Source: Polaromonas sp. UBA4122
GTDB taxonomy: Bacteria > Pseudomonadota > Gammaproteobacteria > Burkholderiales > Burkholderiaceae_C
Assembly: GCA_002381615.1 (NCBI GenBank)
Contig: DFWY01000010.1
Coordinates: 1-45,195 of the forward strand
Reading direction: 5' to 3'
DNA: 45,195 nucleotides
Under the pieces are notes generated by a model. The model had not been told where the DNA came from and made no database searches. It saw only the letters and a list, made by a program, of their open reading frames with translations. The position numbers and the translations under genes were made by a program. Every line of letters starts with the position of its first letter. The stretch's first letter is position 1. Of this stretch, positions 1 through 7,823 are shown one piece after another.

Positions 1-45
1 CTTTATTTACGGATTAGTTCTAAGTAATCCCGAGGCACAGGCGTA

Positions 46-72
46 AAAAAAGGGACAGCCTGTCCCTTTTTT
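46..72. terminator. Bidirectional rho-independent terminator
   Basis: A run of A is followed by GGGACAG, a single C, CTGTCCC and a run of T, so the 7-bp hairpin has a T tract on whichever strand is read. It lies about 37 bases past the stop codon of the minus-strand phasin gene and would end that transcript. It could also stop transcription entering from the left edge. Confidence 0.85.
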
Positions 73-108
73 AAAATTCAAAGCGCACACCAAGTGCGCA
101 CCGGGTAC

Positions 109-639
109 TCAGGCCGATTTGCGTGCGGCTGGTCGCTTGGCTGCCGCAGGCTTGGCTGCTGGGCTGGACGCTTTTTTGGCGGCAGGTTTTACCGTGGTTT
201 TTGCTGCGGTTTTGGCAGCAGGAGCCTTGCCGTTCATTGTCTGCACGTTCTTGTTGAGTTCATCAACGCGCGCAACCAGGGCGTCCACATCTTTGGCAGA
301 GGGCACGCCGAGTTTGTTCAGCGCCTTGGCAACGCGTTCTTCGAAGATGTTCTCCAGCTTATCCCACTGATAGCCCGCCCTGGACTGGATGTCGGTCGCC
401 ATGTGGCTCATTTTGCTGGTGGCTTCAGAGATCTTTTCTTCGGCAACCGATTGCGTCTTGCGCTGGATCGACAGACCTTCCTTTACCAGGGCTTCAAACA
501 CCTTGCCGCCTTCTTCCTGCGCCTTGGAGAAAGCGCCCAGGCCGGCCAGCCAAATTTGCTGGGCTGACTCTTTGACAGCGCCCGACAATTGCGAGCCCGT
601 TTTTTTGTCGCCACTCATTTTGTGCAGTTTCTTGACCAT
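109..639 (-). CDS. Phasin, polyhydroxyalkanoate granule-associated (PhaI/PhaF type)
   Basis: A 176-residue protein that should coat polyhydroxyalkanoate storage granules in the cytoplasm. The first 120 or so residues form the amphipathic helical phasin region, with the typical IWLAGLGAFSKAQEEG and an FEALVKEG segment. The tail from about residue 130 is rich in Ala, Lys and Pro (AAKPAAAKRPAARKSA), like the histone-like DNA-binding tail of PhaF. The ATG at 639 has a GGAG about 8 bases upstream. An in-frame ATG further upstream at 720 would add 27 residues that do not look like the family, and an internal ATG at 618 is possible. The gene stands alone and ends at the terminator at 46-72. The family assignment is strong; DNA binding by the tail is inferred. 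Confidence 0.88.
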   Translation of the reverse strand: MVKKLHKMSGDKKTGSQLSGAVKESAQQIWLAGLGAFSKAQEEGGKVFEALVKEGLSIQRKTQSVAEEKISEATSKMSHMATDIQSRAGYQWDKLENIFEERVAKALNKLGVPSAKDVDALVARVDELNKNVQTMNGKAPAAKTAAKTTVKPAAKKASSPAAKPAAAKRPAARKSA

Positions 640-877
640 GATGGACTCCAGACAGATTAAGGTTGTGAAAGCTGGGTGCAATGAGTATGCTGCACACACC
701 CAAAAATATAAGCCCTCCATGTGCCGGTGTTTAGGGGCTGGCTTCTAGAAAGTTGGTAGTGACCTTCTATGGAAAAGCACGGCGCGGGTGGCCCAAGCGC
801 GGGTTTTTGCTGAATTTAGCGTGCTGCGGTTTATGCAGGAAGCAGTTTTTAGTTTGGCAGTTCAGTGGAAAGACACC

Positions 878-1042
878 ATGACAATGCACTACCTGGTCAC
901 GGGAGCCACAGGCTTCATTGCTAAACGCCTGGTTAAAAAACTCCTGGGGCGAAAAGGCGACAAAGCTGAGAAAGGCGCCAAACCGCAGCTATCGGCCGAG
1001 GCCATCGCAATGCATCAGGTGATGCAGGCGATTCATTTCTGA
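878..1042 (+). pseudogene. 5' remnant of an SDR-family oxidoreductase gene
   Basis: The sequence MHYLVTGATGFIAKRLVKKL is a clear N-terminal nucleotide-binding segment of an extended SDR (NAD-dependent epimerase/dehydratase) protein. Family members are several hundred residues long. Here the frame departs from the family after about 27 residues and stops after 54. In relatives the second glycine of the motif is followed by FIG; here it is FIA, so one glycine has also been lost. No continuation appears in other frames before the H-NS gene. I read it as a decayed gene; it could instead be expressed as a meaningless short peptide. Confidence 0.6.
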
Positions 1043-1086
1043 AATTGCAGGGCTGGGTACTTGCCAGACCCCGCAGTTGGCGGTCT

Positions 1087-1422
1087 TTAGATCAGGAAGT
1101 CCTGTTTGGTGCGACCTGCCGCCAATTGAGCAGCGAGCCAGGTAGGCGCCTTGCCGCGGCCAGTCCAGGTTTTTCCGCTAGCGGGATCCTGGTACTTGGG
1201 CGCGACAACGATGCGTTTGTCACTCGATACCGGTTTATTGGACTTTTTGCTGGAAAATCCCAACTCTGAGCCAGTTAGACCGTGGGTTTTGATTAACTCT
1301 CTGGCCGCGACGATGGCTTGCGTTCGCTCACCCTTTCGCTCCTCATCCAGTTTTTTGCGCAGTTCGTTTACTTTGGCTTCGGCTTCATTAAACTGTCGTT
1401 GTAATTCGCTAAGATTCGACAT
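1087..1422 (-). CDS. H-NS family nucleoid-associated protein
   Basis: A 111-residue protein of the H-NS/MvaT-like histone family common in Burkholderiales. Residues 1 to about 50 form a charged coiled-coil oligomerisation region. The C-terminus holds the DNA-binding core YQDPASGKTWTGRGKAPTWL, which matches the H-NS consensus Y-x-D-P-x-x-G-x-T-W-x-G-R-G. H-NS proteins bind AT-rich DNA and silence foreign genes. Its start has an AAGGA about 10 bases upstream, and the region before it is AT-rich. It sits immediately before a polysaccharide locus that contains a markedly AT-rich segment (about 12.8-14.2 kb). A role in silencing that segment is only inferred from position. Confidence 0.9.
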   Translation of the reverse strand: MSNLSELQRQFNEAEAKVNELRKKLDEERKGERTQAIVAARELIKTHGLTGSELGFSSKKSNKPVSSDKRIVVAPKYQDPASGKTWTGRGKAPTWLAAQLAAGRTKQDFLI

Positions 1423-1934
1423 GAGTAAATTTTCCTTATAAAAATTGAGGTGCTATTCGTTTGTAAAAGTGGAACTAAATTAATGCGAAATTGAGAAATT
1501 CCGAAGTCAGTATATTTGATTTGGCATCATTACTCACTTGTTTCACATGTCCCTGATAAAACTGCTGCATTTTATAATGTCTTTTACCTGACTCGCCCCC
1601 GGGTATTGAGCACAATAACAAACATCGCTATATATCTAAAGGGAATGTCATGATTTTCGTCACCGGTGGCGCCGGTTGTATCAGCACCAACTTTGTTCTG
1701 AATTGGCTCGCGCAGCACAACGAGCTGATTCAGAACCTTGGCAGGCTCACTTATGCAGGCAAACGCGACAGTCTGTAATCTTTGTAACAAAACTACGGAC
1801 ATAGCGTCTGCAGCCATACACTGTTCGGGTCTCTTTACATGGCGCGCCTGTATTGCAAGGCTTGCCCATGCTGATTCACAAAGGCCGGGCCACGTAGAAT
1901 ACGCAGCTTTGGATCCCAAAGGTAAGTAGAAAAA
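1423..1934. other. Intergenic region between the hns-like gene and wzz
   Basis: About 510 bases without an intact gene. The first 150 are AT-rich and should hold the promoter of the divergent H-NS-like gene. The centre holds an rfbB 5' remnant (1650-1778), which has a good AAAGGGA ribosome binding site just upstream. The last 155 bases contain no gene that I recognise and probably hold the promoter for wzz. I found no JUMPstart element. Confidence 0.5.
1650..1778 (+). pseudogene. 5' remnant of rfbB (dTDP-glucose 4,6-dehydratase)
   Basis: The 42-codon reading frame begins MIFVTGGAGCISTNFVLNWL and continues through LTYAG before a TAA. It aligns end to end with the start of the intact rfbB at 2894 ([20 protein letters not shown] ... 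LTYAG). The glycine-rich loop is damaged (GCIST in place of GFIGA). It is a second, decayed copy of the first eighth of the gene, separated from the intact copy by wzz. It keeps a ribosome binding site. It probably marks an old recombination at the left edge of the polysaccharide locus. Confidence 0.8.
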
Positions 1935-2786
1935 ATGGAAGCAATTCAAAGCCCACTTTCCTCCACGGTGGAACAGATCGGCTTGCTGGACCTGCTGGTC
2001 ACTCTGGCAGAAAACGTCAAACTGCTCATCATCGGGCCGCTGGCCGTGGGGTTGTGCGCGCTGGGCATCAGTTTTATGGTGCCGCAAACCTTTGATAGCG
2101 TGGCCGTGCTCCAGGCAGAGCAGGCCACGGCCAGCCTGATAACCACCGCCGCTGTGCTGGACCCGGTGATTACGACCCTGGGGCTGACCAAGGAGGACAC
2201 GGTTGAAGACGCCCGCCGCACGTTGCGCGAGCACATCAAGGTCGCGGTGGGGCGTAACGACAAGCTGCTCACACTCACCGTCTCTGCCCGCACGTCTCAG
2301 CAGGCACAAGCTACGGCCAATGCCGTGCTCCAGCAAACTTATCTGCAAAGCAGTCCCAAGGGTAGCGTACGTAAGCGGCTTGAAGTGCAACTGATCGAAG
2401 CGCAAGGCCGTCTCCAAAATGCCGAAAATGCTGCGGCCGGCTTGCTCAAACGCCTGGATTCTCCCGCAGCCAACACCGCCACCGGCACCGAACTGGCGCG
2501 CGGCTACGCAGACCTGCTAAGCGCGGCCGGCGCTGCCCAAAATCAGGTCAGCGCGCTGGAGACCCAACTGGAAGGTCTGAGCGAGGCCCTGCTGGTCCAA
2601 GCGCCCACCCTGCCGCAAAAAGCCAGCCAACCCAAAAAAGCCTTGCTGGCCATTGGTGCCACGCTGGCAACGGGGCTGCTGCTGCTGCTGTTTGTTTTCA
2701 TGCGGCAAGCGCTGCGCAACACTGCGGCAGATGCGCAGACCGCTGGTAAATTGGCGCGTATTCGCCGCTCGCTGGGCCTGAAATAA
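1935..2786 (+). CDS. Wzz-like polysaccharide chain-length determinant
   Basis: A 283-residue inner-membrane protein with the layout of polysaccharide co-polymerases. There is a hydrophobic segment at about residues 30-49, a long periplasmic region with coiled-coil character (about 140-225), and a second hydrophobic segment at about 236-256 followed by a basic cytoplasmic tail. It would set the chain length of the Wzy-polymerised glycan. It has no tyrosine-kinase domain, so it resembles a short PCP-1 type rather than a Wzc. It lies directly upstream of the rhamnose genes. The start ATG has only a weak purine-rich ribosome binding site. Sequence identity to classic Wzz is low, so the call rests mainly on topology and context. 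Confidence 0.7.
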   Translation: MEAIQSPLSSTVEQIGLLDLLVTLAENVKLLIIGPLAVGLCALGISFMVPQTFDSVAVLQAEQATASLITTAAVLDPVITTLGLTKEDTVEDARRTLREHIKVAVGRNDKLLTLTVSARTSQQAQATANAVLQQTYLQSSPKGSVRKRLEVQLIEAQGRLQNAENAAAGLLKRLDSPAANTATGTELARGYADLLSAAGAAQNQVSALETQLEGLSEALLVQAPTLPQKASQPKKALLAIGATLATGLLLLLFVFMRQALRNTAADAQTAGKLARIRRSLGLK

Positions 2787-2893
2787 AGTCTTTCAAGACA
2801 CGCAGCTGCGGGCCGGGCGCGCGGGGCTTCATGTTCGGGCGTATCCGTAACCAAAGTAAGCAGGCGTTTTAACGCTGATTTATAGATAACCCT

Positions 2894-3967
2894 ATGACCA
2901 TTCTCGTCACCGGCGCCGCCGGCTTTATTGGTGCCAACTTCGTGCTTGACTGGCTGGCGCAATCCGATGAGCCTGTCATCAACATCGACAAGCTCACCTA
3001 CGCGGGCAATCTTGAAACCCTGGCCAGCCTGCAGGGCGATGCGCGGCACATCTTTGTGCAGGGCGACATTGGCGATACCGAGCTGGTGGCCAGCCTGCTG
3101 GCAAAGCACCAGCCCCGGGCCGTCATCAACTTTGCCGCCGAAAGCCATGTGGACCGCTCCATCCACAGCCCAGAAGACTTCATCCAGACCAACATCGTCG
3201 GCACCTTCCGCCTGTTAGAGGCCGTGCGCCACTACTGGGGCAGCCTGCCCGAGGGCGCCAAGGCCGGTTTCCGCTTCCTGCATGTCTCCACCGACGAAGT
3301 CTATGGTTCGCTCAGCGCCACCGACCCCGCCTTTACCGAAACCCATCGCTACGAGCCCAACAGCCCCTACAGCGCCAGCAAAGCCGCCAGCGATCACCTG
3401 GTGCGCGCCTACCACCACACCTACGGCCTGCCGGTACTCACCACCAACTGCAGCAACAACTACGGGCCCTACCACTTCCCGGAAAAGCTCATCCCCCTGA
3501 TGATCGTCAACGCCCTGGCCGGCAAAGCGCTGCCGGTGTATGGTGACGGCATGCAGGTGCGTGACTGGCTGTATGTGAAAGACCACTGCAGCGCCATCCG
3601 CCGCGTGCTCCAAGCCGGGAAACTGGGCGAGACCTACAACGTCGGTGGCTGGAACGAAAAGCCCAATATCGAGATCGTCAAGACCGTCTGCGCCTTGCTT
3701 GATGAACTGCGCCCCAAAGCAGACGGCAGCAGCTACAGCACCCAAATCAGCTACGTCAAGGACCGCCCCGGCCACGACCGCCGCTACGCCATCGACGCCA
3801 GCAAGTTAGAGCGCGAGCTGGGCTGGAAGCCGGCCGAAACCTTCGAGTCCGGCATCCGCAAGACCGTGCAGTGGTACCTGGCCAACCCGGAATGGGTGGC
3901 CCATGTGCAAAGCGGTGCCTACCGGGAGTGGGTGCAAACGCAGTACGAGGCAAAGCCAGCAGGCTGA
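2894..3967 (+). CDS. rfbB: dTDP-glucose 4,6-dehydratase
   Basis: Second enzyme of dTDP-L-rhamnose synthesis: it converts dTDP-glucose to dTDP-4-keto-6-deoxyglucose with bound NAD. It has 357 residues, the normal length. The Rossmann motif TGAAGFIG is at residues 6-13, the catalytic Thr-Asp-Glu of STDEVYG at 133-135, and the YxxxK pair of YSASK at Tyr159/Lys163. The C-terminus also matches the family ([13 protein letters not shown]). It is the first gene of the rhamnose set, which elsewhere usually runs rfbBDAC. Here a vapBC pair separates it from rfbD. An older truncated copy of its 5' end lies at 1650-1778. Confidence 0.97.
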   Translation: MTILVTGAAGFIGANFVLDWLAQSDEPVINIDKLTYAGNLETLASLQGDARHIFVQGDIGDTELVASLLAKHQPRAVINFAAESHVDRSIHSPEDFIQTNIVGTFRLLEAVRHYWGSLPEGAKAGFRFLHVSTDEVYGSLSATDPAFTETHRYEPNSPYSASKAASDHLVRAYHHTYGLPVLTTNCSNNYGPYHFPEKLIPLMIVNALAGKALPVYGDGMQVRDWLYVKDHCSAIRRVLQAGKLGETYNVGGWNEKPNIEIVKTVCALLDELRPKADGSSYSTQISYVKDRPGHDRRYAIDASKLERELGWKPAETFESGIRKTVQWYLANPEWVAHVQSGAYREWVQTQYEAKPAG

Positions 3968-3971
3968 ATTC

Positions 3972-4000
3972 GATGTAATATGCCAATGTGTTATTACATC
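3972..4000. promoter_or_regulatory. Inverted repeat, probable VapBC operator
   Basis: GATGTAATA (3972-3980) and TATTACATC (3992-4000) are perfect 9-bp arms separated by 11 bases. They lie just before the vapB start, with the ribosome binding site CAGGAG just after. Toxin-antitoxin operons of the VapBC type are usually repressed by their own complex binding such a palindrome. This suggests that vapBC keeps its own promoter inside the rhamnose operon. Function is inferred. Confidence 0.7.
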
Positions 4001-4011
4001 AGGAGATTTGT

Positions 4012-4263
4012 ATGACTGTTACTGCCAAACTTTTCATGAGCGGCCGCAGCCAGGCCATCCGTCTGCCGGCGAAATTGCGTCTGGATGCCAAGGAAGTTCG
4101 TATCGAGCAAGTTGGCAATGCCCTTTGGGTACAGCCAGAGCCTTCGCCGGATCAGAGCATGGCTGATTGGCTAAGGAGCTTCTATGAGGCTACTGAAGCC
4201 TTGCCCGATACCTTTCTCGCCGATCGGAATGACAGCCCGCCGCAAACGCGCGACTGGTCTTGA
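4012..4263 (+). CDS. vapB: VapB-type antitoxin (SpoVT/AbrB fold)
   Basis: An 83-residue antitoxin. The N-terminal half is a typical AbrB-like DNA-binding segment (AKLFMSGRSQAIRLPAKLRL, residues 5-24). The acidic, Pro-rich C-terminal half (DWLRSFYEATEALP...) would wrap and block the toxin. The start at 4012 is chosen because it follows CAGGAG at a normal distance and matches family N-termini; an ATG at 3988 would add eight unrelated residues. The toxin gene follows at once. A perfect inverted repeat upstream (3972-4000) is its likely binding site. It is unusual in lying between rfbB and rfbD. Confidence 0.9.
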   Translation: MTVTAKLFMSGRSQAIRLPAKLRLDAKEVRIEQVGNALWVQPEPSPDQSMADWLRSFYEATEALPDTFLADRNDSPPQTRDWS

Positions 4264-4271
4264 TATCCGTT

Positions 4272-4676
4272 ATGCGCCGGACGCTGGACACCAATATTTG
4301 CAGCTACGTACTGCGTCGCCGCCCCGCTTCCATGGTCGAGCGGTTCACCGAGTTAGACCGTGGGCAGCTCTGGCTGTCTGCCATCGTGGCGGCAGAATTG
4401 CGCTTTGGCGCAGCAAAGCTCGCTTCCGTCCGCTTTTCTGCCGCGGTCGAAGCGTGGCTGGCCGGGTTTGACGTGCGCCCGTGGCCCGCAGAGGCCACCC
4501 AACACTACGCCAAGATCCGTGCTGCGCTGGAGCGGGCCGGGCAGACTATCGGCGGCATGGATCTGCTGATTGCCGCACATGCCATGGCCGAGGACTCGGT
4601 ATTGGTGACCAACAACGCGCGTGAATTTTTGCGCGTTCCCGGCTTGGCCGTGGAAGAGTGGGATTTAAACGCATGA
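4272..4676 (+). CDS. vapC: VapC-type toxin, PIN-domain ribonuclease
   Basis: A 134-residue PIN-domain protein; such toxins cut RNA (often tRNA) when the antitoxin is lost. Acidic metal-binding residues are visible in LDTNICSYVL (near residue 5), AAELRFG, and GGMDLLIAAHA, with the final TNNAREFLRVPGL block typical of VapC. The ATG at 4272 gives the usual short N-terminus. A TTG at 4260 overlapping the vapB stop is an alternative. Its stop overlaps the rfbD start (ATGA at 4673-4676), so the toxin gene is translationally joined to the rhamnose operon. All key residues are present, so it looks active. Confidence 0.9.
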   Translation: MRRTLDTNICSYVLRRRPASMVERFTELDRGQLWLSAIVAAELRFGAAKLASVRFSAAVEAWLAGFDVRPWPAEATQHYAKIRAALERAGQTIGGMDLLIAAHAMAEDSVLVTNNAREFLRVPGLAVEEWDLNA

Positions 4677-5602
4677 AAATCCTCCTGCTCGGCAAAAACG
4701 GCCAGGTCGGCTGGGAACTGCAACGCAGCTTGGCCCCACTGGGCGAAGTGATCGCGCTGGATCGCCACAGCCAGGATTTGTGTGGTGATCTGACCAATCT
4801 GCAAGGGCTGGCCGCTACCGTGCGAACGCTGCGCCCCGACCTCATCGTCAATGCCGCCGCCCACACAGCGGTGGACAAAGCCGAGAGCGAGCCAGAGCTG
4901 GCCCGTACCCTCAATGCACTGGCTCCCGGCGTATTGGCGCACGAGGCGCAAAAGCTCGGCGCCTGGCTGGTGCACTACTCCACCGACTACGTGTTTGATG
5001 GCAGCGGCACCAAGCCGTGGGCGGAGGCCGACATGCCAGCCCCGCTCAGCGTTTACGGCCAGACCAAGCTAGAAGGCGAGCAGCTGATAGCGGCACACTG
5101 CAAAAAACACCTTATTTTTCGCACCAGCTGGGTCTATGCCGCACGCGGCGGCAATTTTGCCAAAACCATGCTGCGGCTGGCGCAAGAGCGCGAGCGCCTC
5201 ACAGTCATCGACGACCAGTGGGGCGCGCCCACCGGCGCCGAGTTGCTGGCCGATGTAAGCGCCCATGCCATCCGCCAAGTCATGGGTCCGGTACAGCAGC
5301 GCCCCCAGGATGCCGGCTTGTATCATCTGGCCGCCAGTGGCGAAACGACCTGGCATGGGTATGCAAAACACGTGCTAGCCCAAGTACAGTGGGCGCAACA
5401 AGCTATTAAAATAGTAGCAAATGAAGTGGCCCCCGTGCCCACCAGTGCCTTTCCCACGCCAGCTCGGCGCCCGCATAACTCGCGGCTGAACACCGCCAAG
5501 CTGCAAGCCACCTTTGGCCTGACGTTGCCGCCCTGGCAGCAGGGCGTGGACCGCATGCTGGAGGAAGTGCTGGAAAGAGGAAGTGCCGGAAAGAGGGAGT
5601 AG
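4673..5602 (+). CDS. rfbD: dTDP-4-dehydrorhamnose reductase
   Basis: Final step of dTDP-L-rhamnose synthesis: NAD(P)H reduction of dTDP-4-keto-L-rhamnose. It has 309 residues, with the nucleotide-binding GKNGQVG at residues 7-13, the STDYVFDG block, and YGQTK with Tyr128/Lys132 as catalytic pair. The start overlaps the vapC stop. Residues 244-249 (AIKIVA) are encoded by a short palindrome (5401-5418) resembling others found between genes in this window, so a repeat seems to have become coding sequence in a poorly conserved loop. The family C-terminus RRPHNSRLNTAKL is intact, so function is probably kept. Confidence 0.95.
   Translation: MKILLLGKNGQVGWELQRSLAPLGEVIALDRHSQDLCGDLTNLQGLAATVRTLRPDLIVNAAAHTAVDKAESEPELARTLNALAPGVLAHEAQKLGAWLVHYSTDYVFDGSGTKPWAEADMPAPLSVYGQTKLEGEQLIAAHCKKHLIFRTSWVYAARGGNFAKTMLRLAQERERLTVIDDQWGAPTGAELLADVSAHAIRQVMGPVQQRPQDAGLYHLAASGETTWHGYAKHVLAQVQWAQQAIKIVANEVAPVPTSAFPTPARRPHNSRLNTAKLQATFGLTLPPWQQGVDRMLEEVLERGSAGKRE
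5401..5418. repeat. Short palindromic repeat inside rfbD
   Basis: AGCTATTAAAATAGTAGC contains CTATT-AA-AATAG. It resembles copies at 5652, 23165, 28451, 29450 and 41251, all of which lie between genes. This copy is read in frame as AIKIVA in rfbD. Confidence 0.55.
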
Positions 5603-5651
5603 CCCGAACGGATTTTTTGTTCCGTTCGCAGCACCACAAGATACGCAATTT

Positions 5652-5690
5652 GCTATCGTATTAATAGCTGCTAGTGCCCGTCCTTATTTG
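5652..5690. repeat. Short dispersed palindromic repeat with tail
   Basis: GCTAT (5652-5656) and ATAGC (5664-5668) form 5-bp arms. They are followed by a tail TGCTAGTGCCCGTCCTTATT, which is partly shared with the copy at 29450 (TGTGCCCGTCATTATT). It belongs to a family spread through intergenic DNA here. Confidence 0.6.
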
Positions 5691-5784
5691 TCTAGAGCAC
5701 TATTTCATTGTAAATCCGCAAGAGTTCGCCCAACATGCCGCCACTTTCCACCAGTTTGGTCGGGTTAGCCAGCAGGACGTAGGC

Positions 5785-5890
5785 CGACATTCCCCTTGGC
5801 CTCTCTCCACTCAGGAGAGGGCAGCAACCCGACATTCCCCGCTTGGGCCCCTCTCCCCTTGGGAGAGGGCAGGGGCGAGGGCTCCCCCCA
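5785..5890. repeat. Tandem REP-like palindromes between rfbD and the MarR_EPS gene
   Basis: Two related units start with CGACATTCCCC at 5785 and 5830, 45 bases apart. The second has perfect 9-bp arms, CCCTCTCCC (5849-5857) and GGGAGAGGG (5861-5869), followed by a G-rich tail and GGCTCCCC. The first is degenerate (CTCTCC/GGAGAG). The same element occurs inside the tviC-type gene at 9594. The 318-base gap 5603-5920 holds these and the repeat at 5652, and no gene that I recognise. Confidence 0.8.
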
Positions 5891-5920
5891 TCAACACGTG
5901 TTAGTATTCGCGTTCACTAA

Positions 5921-6286
5921 ATGAACACCTCCGAATTTCCATCCCTTCAAGAAGAAAACCACCTCAAGGTCTTACGCCTTTTGGAAGTCAACCCGCACCT
6001 GAGCCAGCGCGAGCTGGCCGATGCGCTGGGGGTGAGCTTGGGCAAAACGAACTATTGCCTGAAGGCCTTGCTGGGCAAGGGTTTTATCAAGATGCAGAGT
6101 TTCAAGAAGAGCCAGAACAAGCTGGCTTACGCCTACCTGCTCACGCCCACGGGCGTCACTGAAAAAGCCGGTCTCACGGTCCGCTTTCTGGCGCGCAAGG
6201 TGGCCGAATACAAAAGCCTGACGCTTGAGATTGAAGCGCTGAAATCTGAAATGAGCAAAGCCCAGGCCACCCGGTTGGAAATGTAG
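5921..6286 (+). CDS. EPS-associated MarR-family transcriptional regulator
   Basis: A 121-residue winged-helix protein. Residues 12-75 form the DNA-binding domain (LSQRELADALGVSLGKTNYC followed by LKALLGKGFIK), and the C-terminal third is a helical, charged segment (EYKSLTLEIEALKSEM) likely to pair as a coiled coil. This matches the small MarR_EPS group found next to exopolysaccharide genes in many proteobacteria. It lies between rfbD and rfbA, after a 318-base gap that could hold its promoter. It probably controls the polysaccharide locus; target sites are not evident. Confidence 0.85.
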   Translation: MNTSEFPSLQEENHLKVLRLLEVNPHLSQRELADALGVSLGKTNYCLKALLGKGFIKMQSFKKSQNKLAYAYLLTPTGVTEKAGLTVRFLARKVAEYKSLTLEIEALKSEMSKAQATRLEM

Positions 6287-6288
6287 CC

Positions 6289-6372
6289 ATGAAAGCCATG
6301 TCATTGCCCAAGCCCTTGGTCGCTGATGTACGTCAGTTGATCGACGCCGCCCGTCTTAAATCTCTGGAATAG
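6289..6372 (+). other. 27-codon open frame between the MarR_EPS gene and rfbA
   Basis: An ATG three bases after the MarR_EPS stop opens a 27-residue frame (MKAMSLPKPLVADVRQLIDA..) that ends two bases before the rfbA start. ADVRQLIDAARL faintly resembles the N-terminus of DUF1016/YhcG-type nucleases (a stretch like LxxDVRxLIxxAR). It could be a remnant of such a gene, or a leader that couples translation of rfbA to the upstream gene. Evidence is weak. Confidence 0.3.
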
Positions 6373-6374
6373 AA

Positions 6375-7262
6375 ATGACCCAACGCAAAGGCATCATCCT
6401 CGCCGGCGGCTCCGGTACCCGCCTGCACCCGGCCACACTGGCCATGAGCAAGCAGCTGCTGCCGGTGTACGACAAGCCCATGATTTATTACCCGCTCAGC
6501 ACCCTGATGCTGGCGGGCATGCGCGATGTGCTCATCATCAGCACTCCGCAAGACACGCCACGCTTCACCCAGTTGCTGGGCGACGGCAGCCAGTGGGGCA
6601 TGAACCTGCAATACGCCGTGCAGCCCAGCCCCGACGGTTTGGCGCAAGCCTTCATCATTGGCGAGCAGTTTGTAGGCAACGCCCCCAGTGCGCTGGTGTT
6701 GGGCGACAACATCTTTCATGGTCACGATTTTGTCCAACTGCTGGCCGGTGCCGACGCGCAAACCACAGGCGCCACTGTGTTTGCCTACCATGTGCAAGAC
6801 CCCGAGCGCTACGGCGTAGTGGCGTTTGATGCAGCGGGCAAAGCCAGCAGCATCGAGGAGAAGCCGCTTAAGCCCAAGAGCAACTACGCCGTTACTGGCC
6901 TGTACTTCTACGACAACCAGGTCGTTGACATCGCCAAGGCCGTCAAGCCCAGCGCCCGAGGCGAGCTGGAAATCACTGCCGTCAACCAAGCCTACCTGGA
7001 ACGCGGCCAGCTCAATGTGCAGATCATGAAGCGCGGTTATGCCTGGCTGGATACCGGCACGCATGACAGTCTGCTGGAAGCGGGCCAGTTCATCGCCACA
7101 CTGGAGCACCGCCAGGGCCTGAAGATCGCATGCCTTGAAGAAATCGCGTGGCGCAACGGCTTTATTACATCCGCGCAGCTTGAAAAGCTGGCGCAACCGC
7201 TGGCCAAGAATGGCTATGGCCAATACCTGCTGCGTCTGCTGAGCGAAGGAGCCCAGCCATGA
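6375..7262 (+). CDS. rfbA: Glucose-1-phosphate thymidylyltransferase
   Basis: First enzyme of the dTDP-L-rhamnose route, making dTDP-glucose from dTTP and glucose-1-phosphate. It has 295 residues, the usual length. The nucleotide-binding loop GGSGTRL is at residues 11-17, followed by [16 protein letters not shown] and the GDNIFHG metal-binding block. It is subject in relatives to feedback inhibition by dTDP-L-rhamnose. Its stop overlaps the rfbC start (ATGA), so the two are co-translated. Confidence 0.97.
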   Translation: MTQRKGIILAGGSGTRLHPATLAMSKQLLPVYDKPMIYYPLSTLMLAGMRDVLIISTPQDTPRFTQLLGDGSQWGMNLQYAVQPSPDGLAQAFIIGEQFVGNAPSALVLGDNIFHGHDFVQLLAGADAQTTGATVFAYHVQDPERYGVVAFDAAGKASSIEEKPLKPKSNYAVTGLYFYDNQVVDIAKAVKPSARGELEITAVNQAYLERGQLNVQIMKRGYAWLDTGTHDSLLEAGQFIATLEHRQGLKIACLEEIAWRNGFITSAQLEKLAQPLAKNGYGQYLLRLLSEGAQP

Positions 7263-7804
7263 AAGTCACTCCCACCGCTATACCCGAAGTGTTGATCATC
7301 GAACCCAAGGTGTTCGGTGACGCGCGCGGCTTCTTCTATGAGAGCTTCAACCAGAAAGCCTTCAACGAAGCCACCGGCCTGGCCCTGAACTTTGTGCAAG
7401 ACAACCATAGCCGCAGCGCCAAGGGCGTGCTGCGCGGATTGCATTACCAAATCCAGCAGCCGCAGGGCAAGCTGGTGCGGGTGGTGCGCGGCGCCGTGTT
7501 TGATGTGGCGGTGGACATTCGCAAGGCTTCACCCACGTTTGGGAAATGGGTGGGCGTGGAGCTGAGCGAAGACAATCACAAGCAGCTGTGGATACCGCTG
7601 GGGTTTGCGCACGGGTTTTTGGTGACCAGTGAGTCTGCGGATTTTTTGTACAAGACTTCCGACTATTACGCGCCGCACTATGAGCGCTGCATTGCGTGGG
7701 ACGATCCATCCATCGGCGTCCAGTGGCCTCTGGATGCCGCGCCACAGCTCTCCGCCAAAGACATGCTGGGTCAGCCTCTTACAAGTGCTGAGGTGTTTGC
7801 ATGA
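7259..7804 (+). CDS. rfbC: dTDP-4-dehydrorhamnose 3,5-epimerase
   Basis: Converts dTDP-4-keto-6-deoxy-D-glucose to the L-rhamno form. It has 181 residues with the cupin-fold hallmarks: [14 protein letters not shown] near residue 18, RGLHYQ with catalytic His62, and [18 protein letters not shown]. The start overlaps the rfbA stop. With rfbB, rfbD and rfbA it completes the dTDP-L-rhamnose pathway. The end is followed after 19 bases by a truncated manC gene. Confidence 0.97.
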   Translation: MKVTPTAIPEVLIIEPKVFGDARGFFYESFNQKAFNEATGLALNFVQDNHSRSAKGVLRGLHYQIQQPQGKLVRVVRGAVFDVAVDIRKASPTFGKWVGVELSEDNHKQLWIPLGFAHGFLVTSESADFLYKTSDYYAPHYERCIAWDDPSIGVQWPLDAAPQLSAKDMLGQPLTSAEVFA

Positions 7805-7823
7805 ACCTGTACAGTCTTGCTTC

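Noticed and set aside
1738..1929. 63-codon frame upstream of wzz
   Set aside because: It begins inside the rfbB remnant in another frame, has Cys-rich random composition and no start signal.
1584..2417. Long minus-strand open frame of 277 codons over the wzz gene
   Set aside because: It is antisense to a GC-rich gene, has no recognisable domain, and crosses the rfbB remnant; the plus-strand gene explains the sequence.
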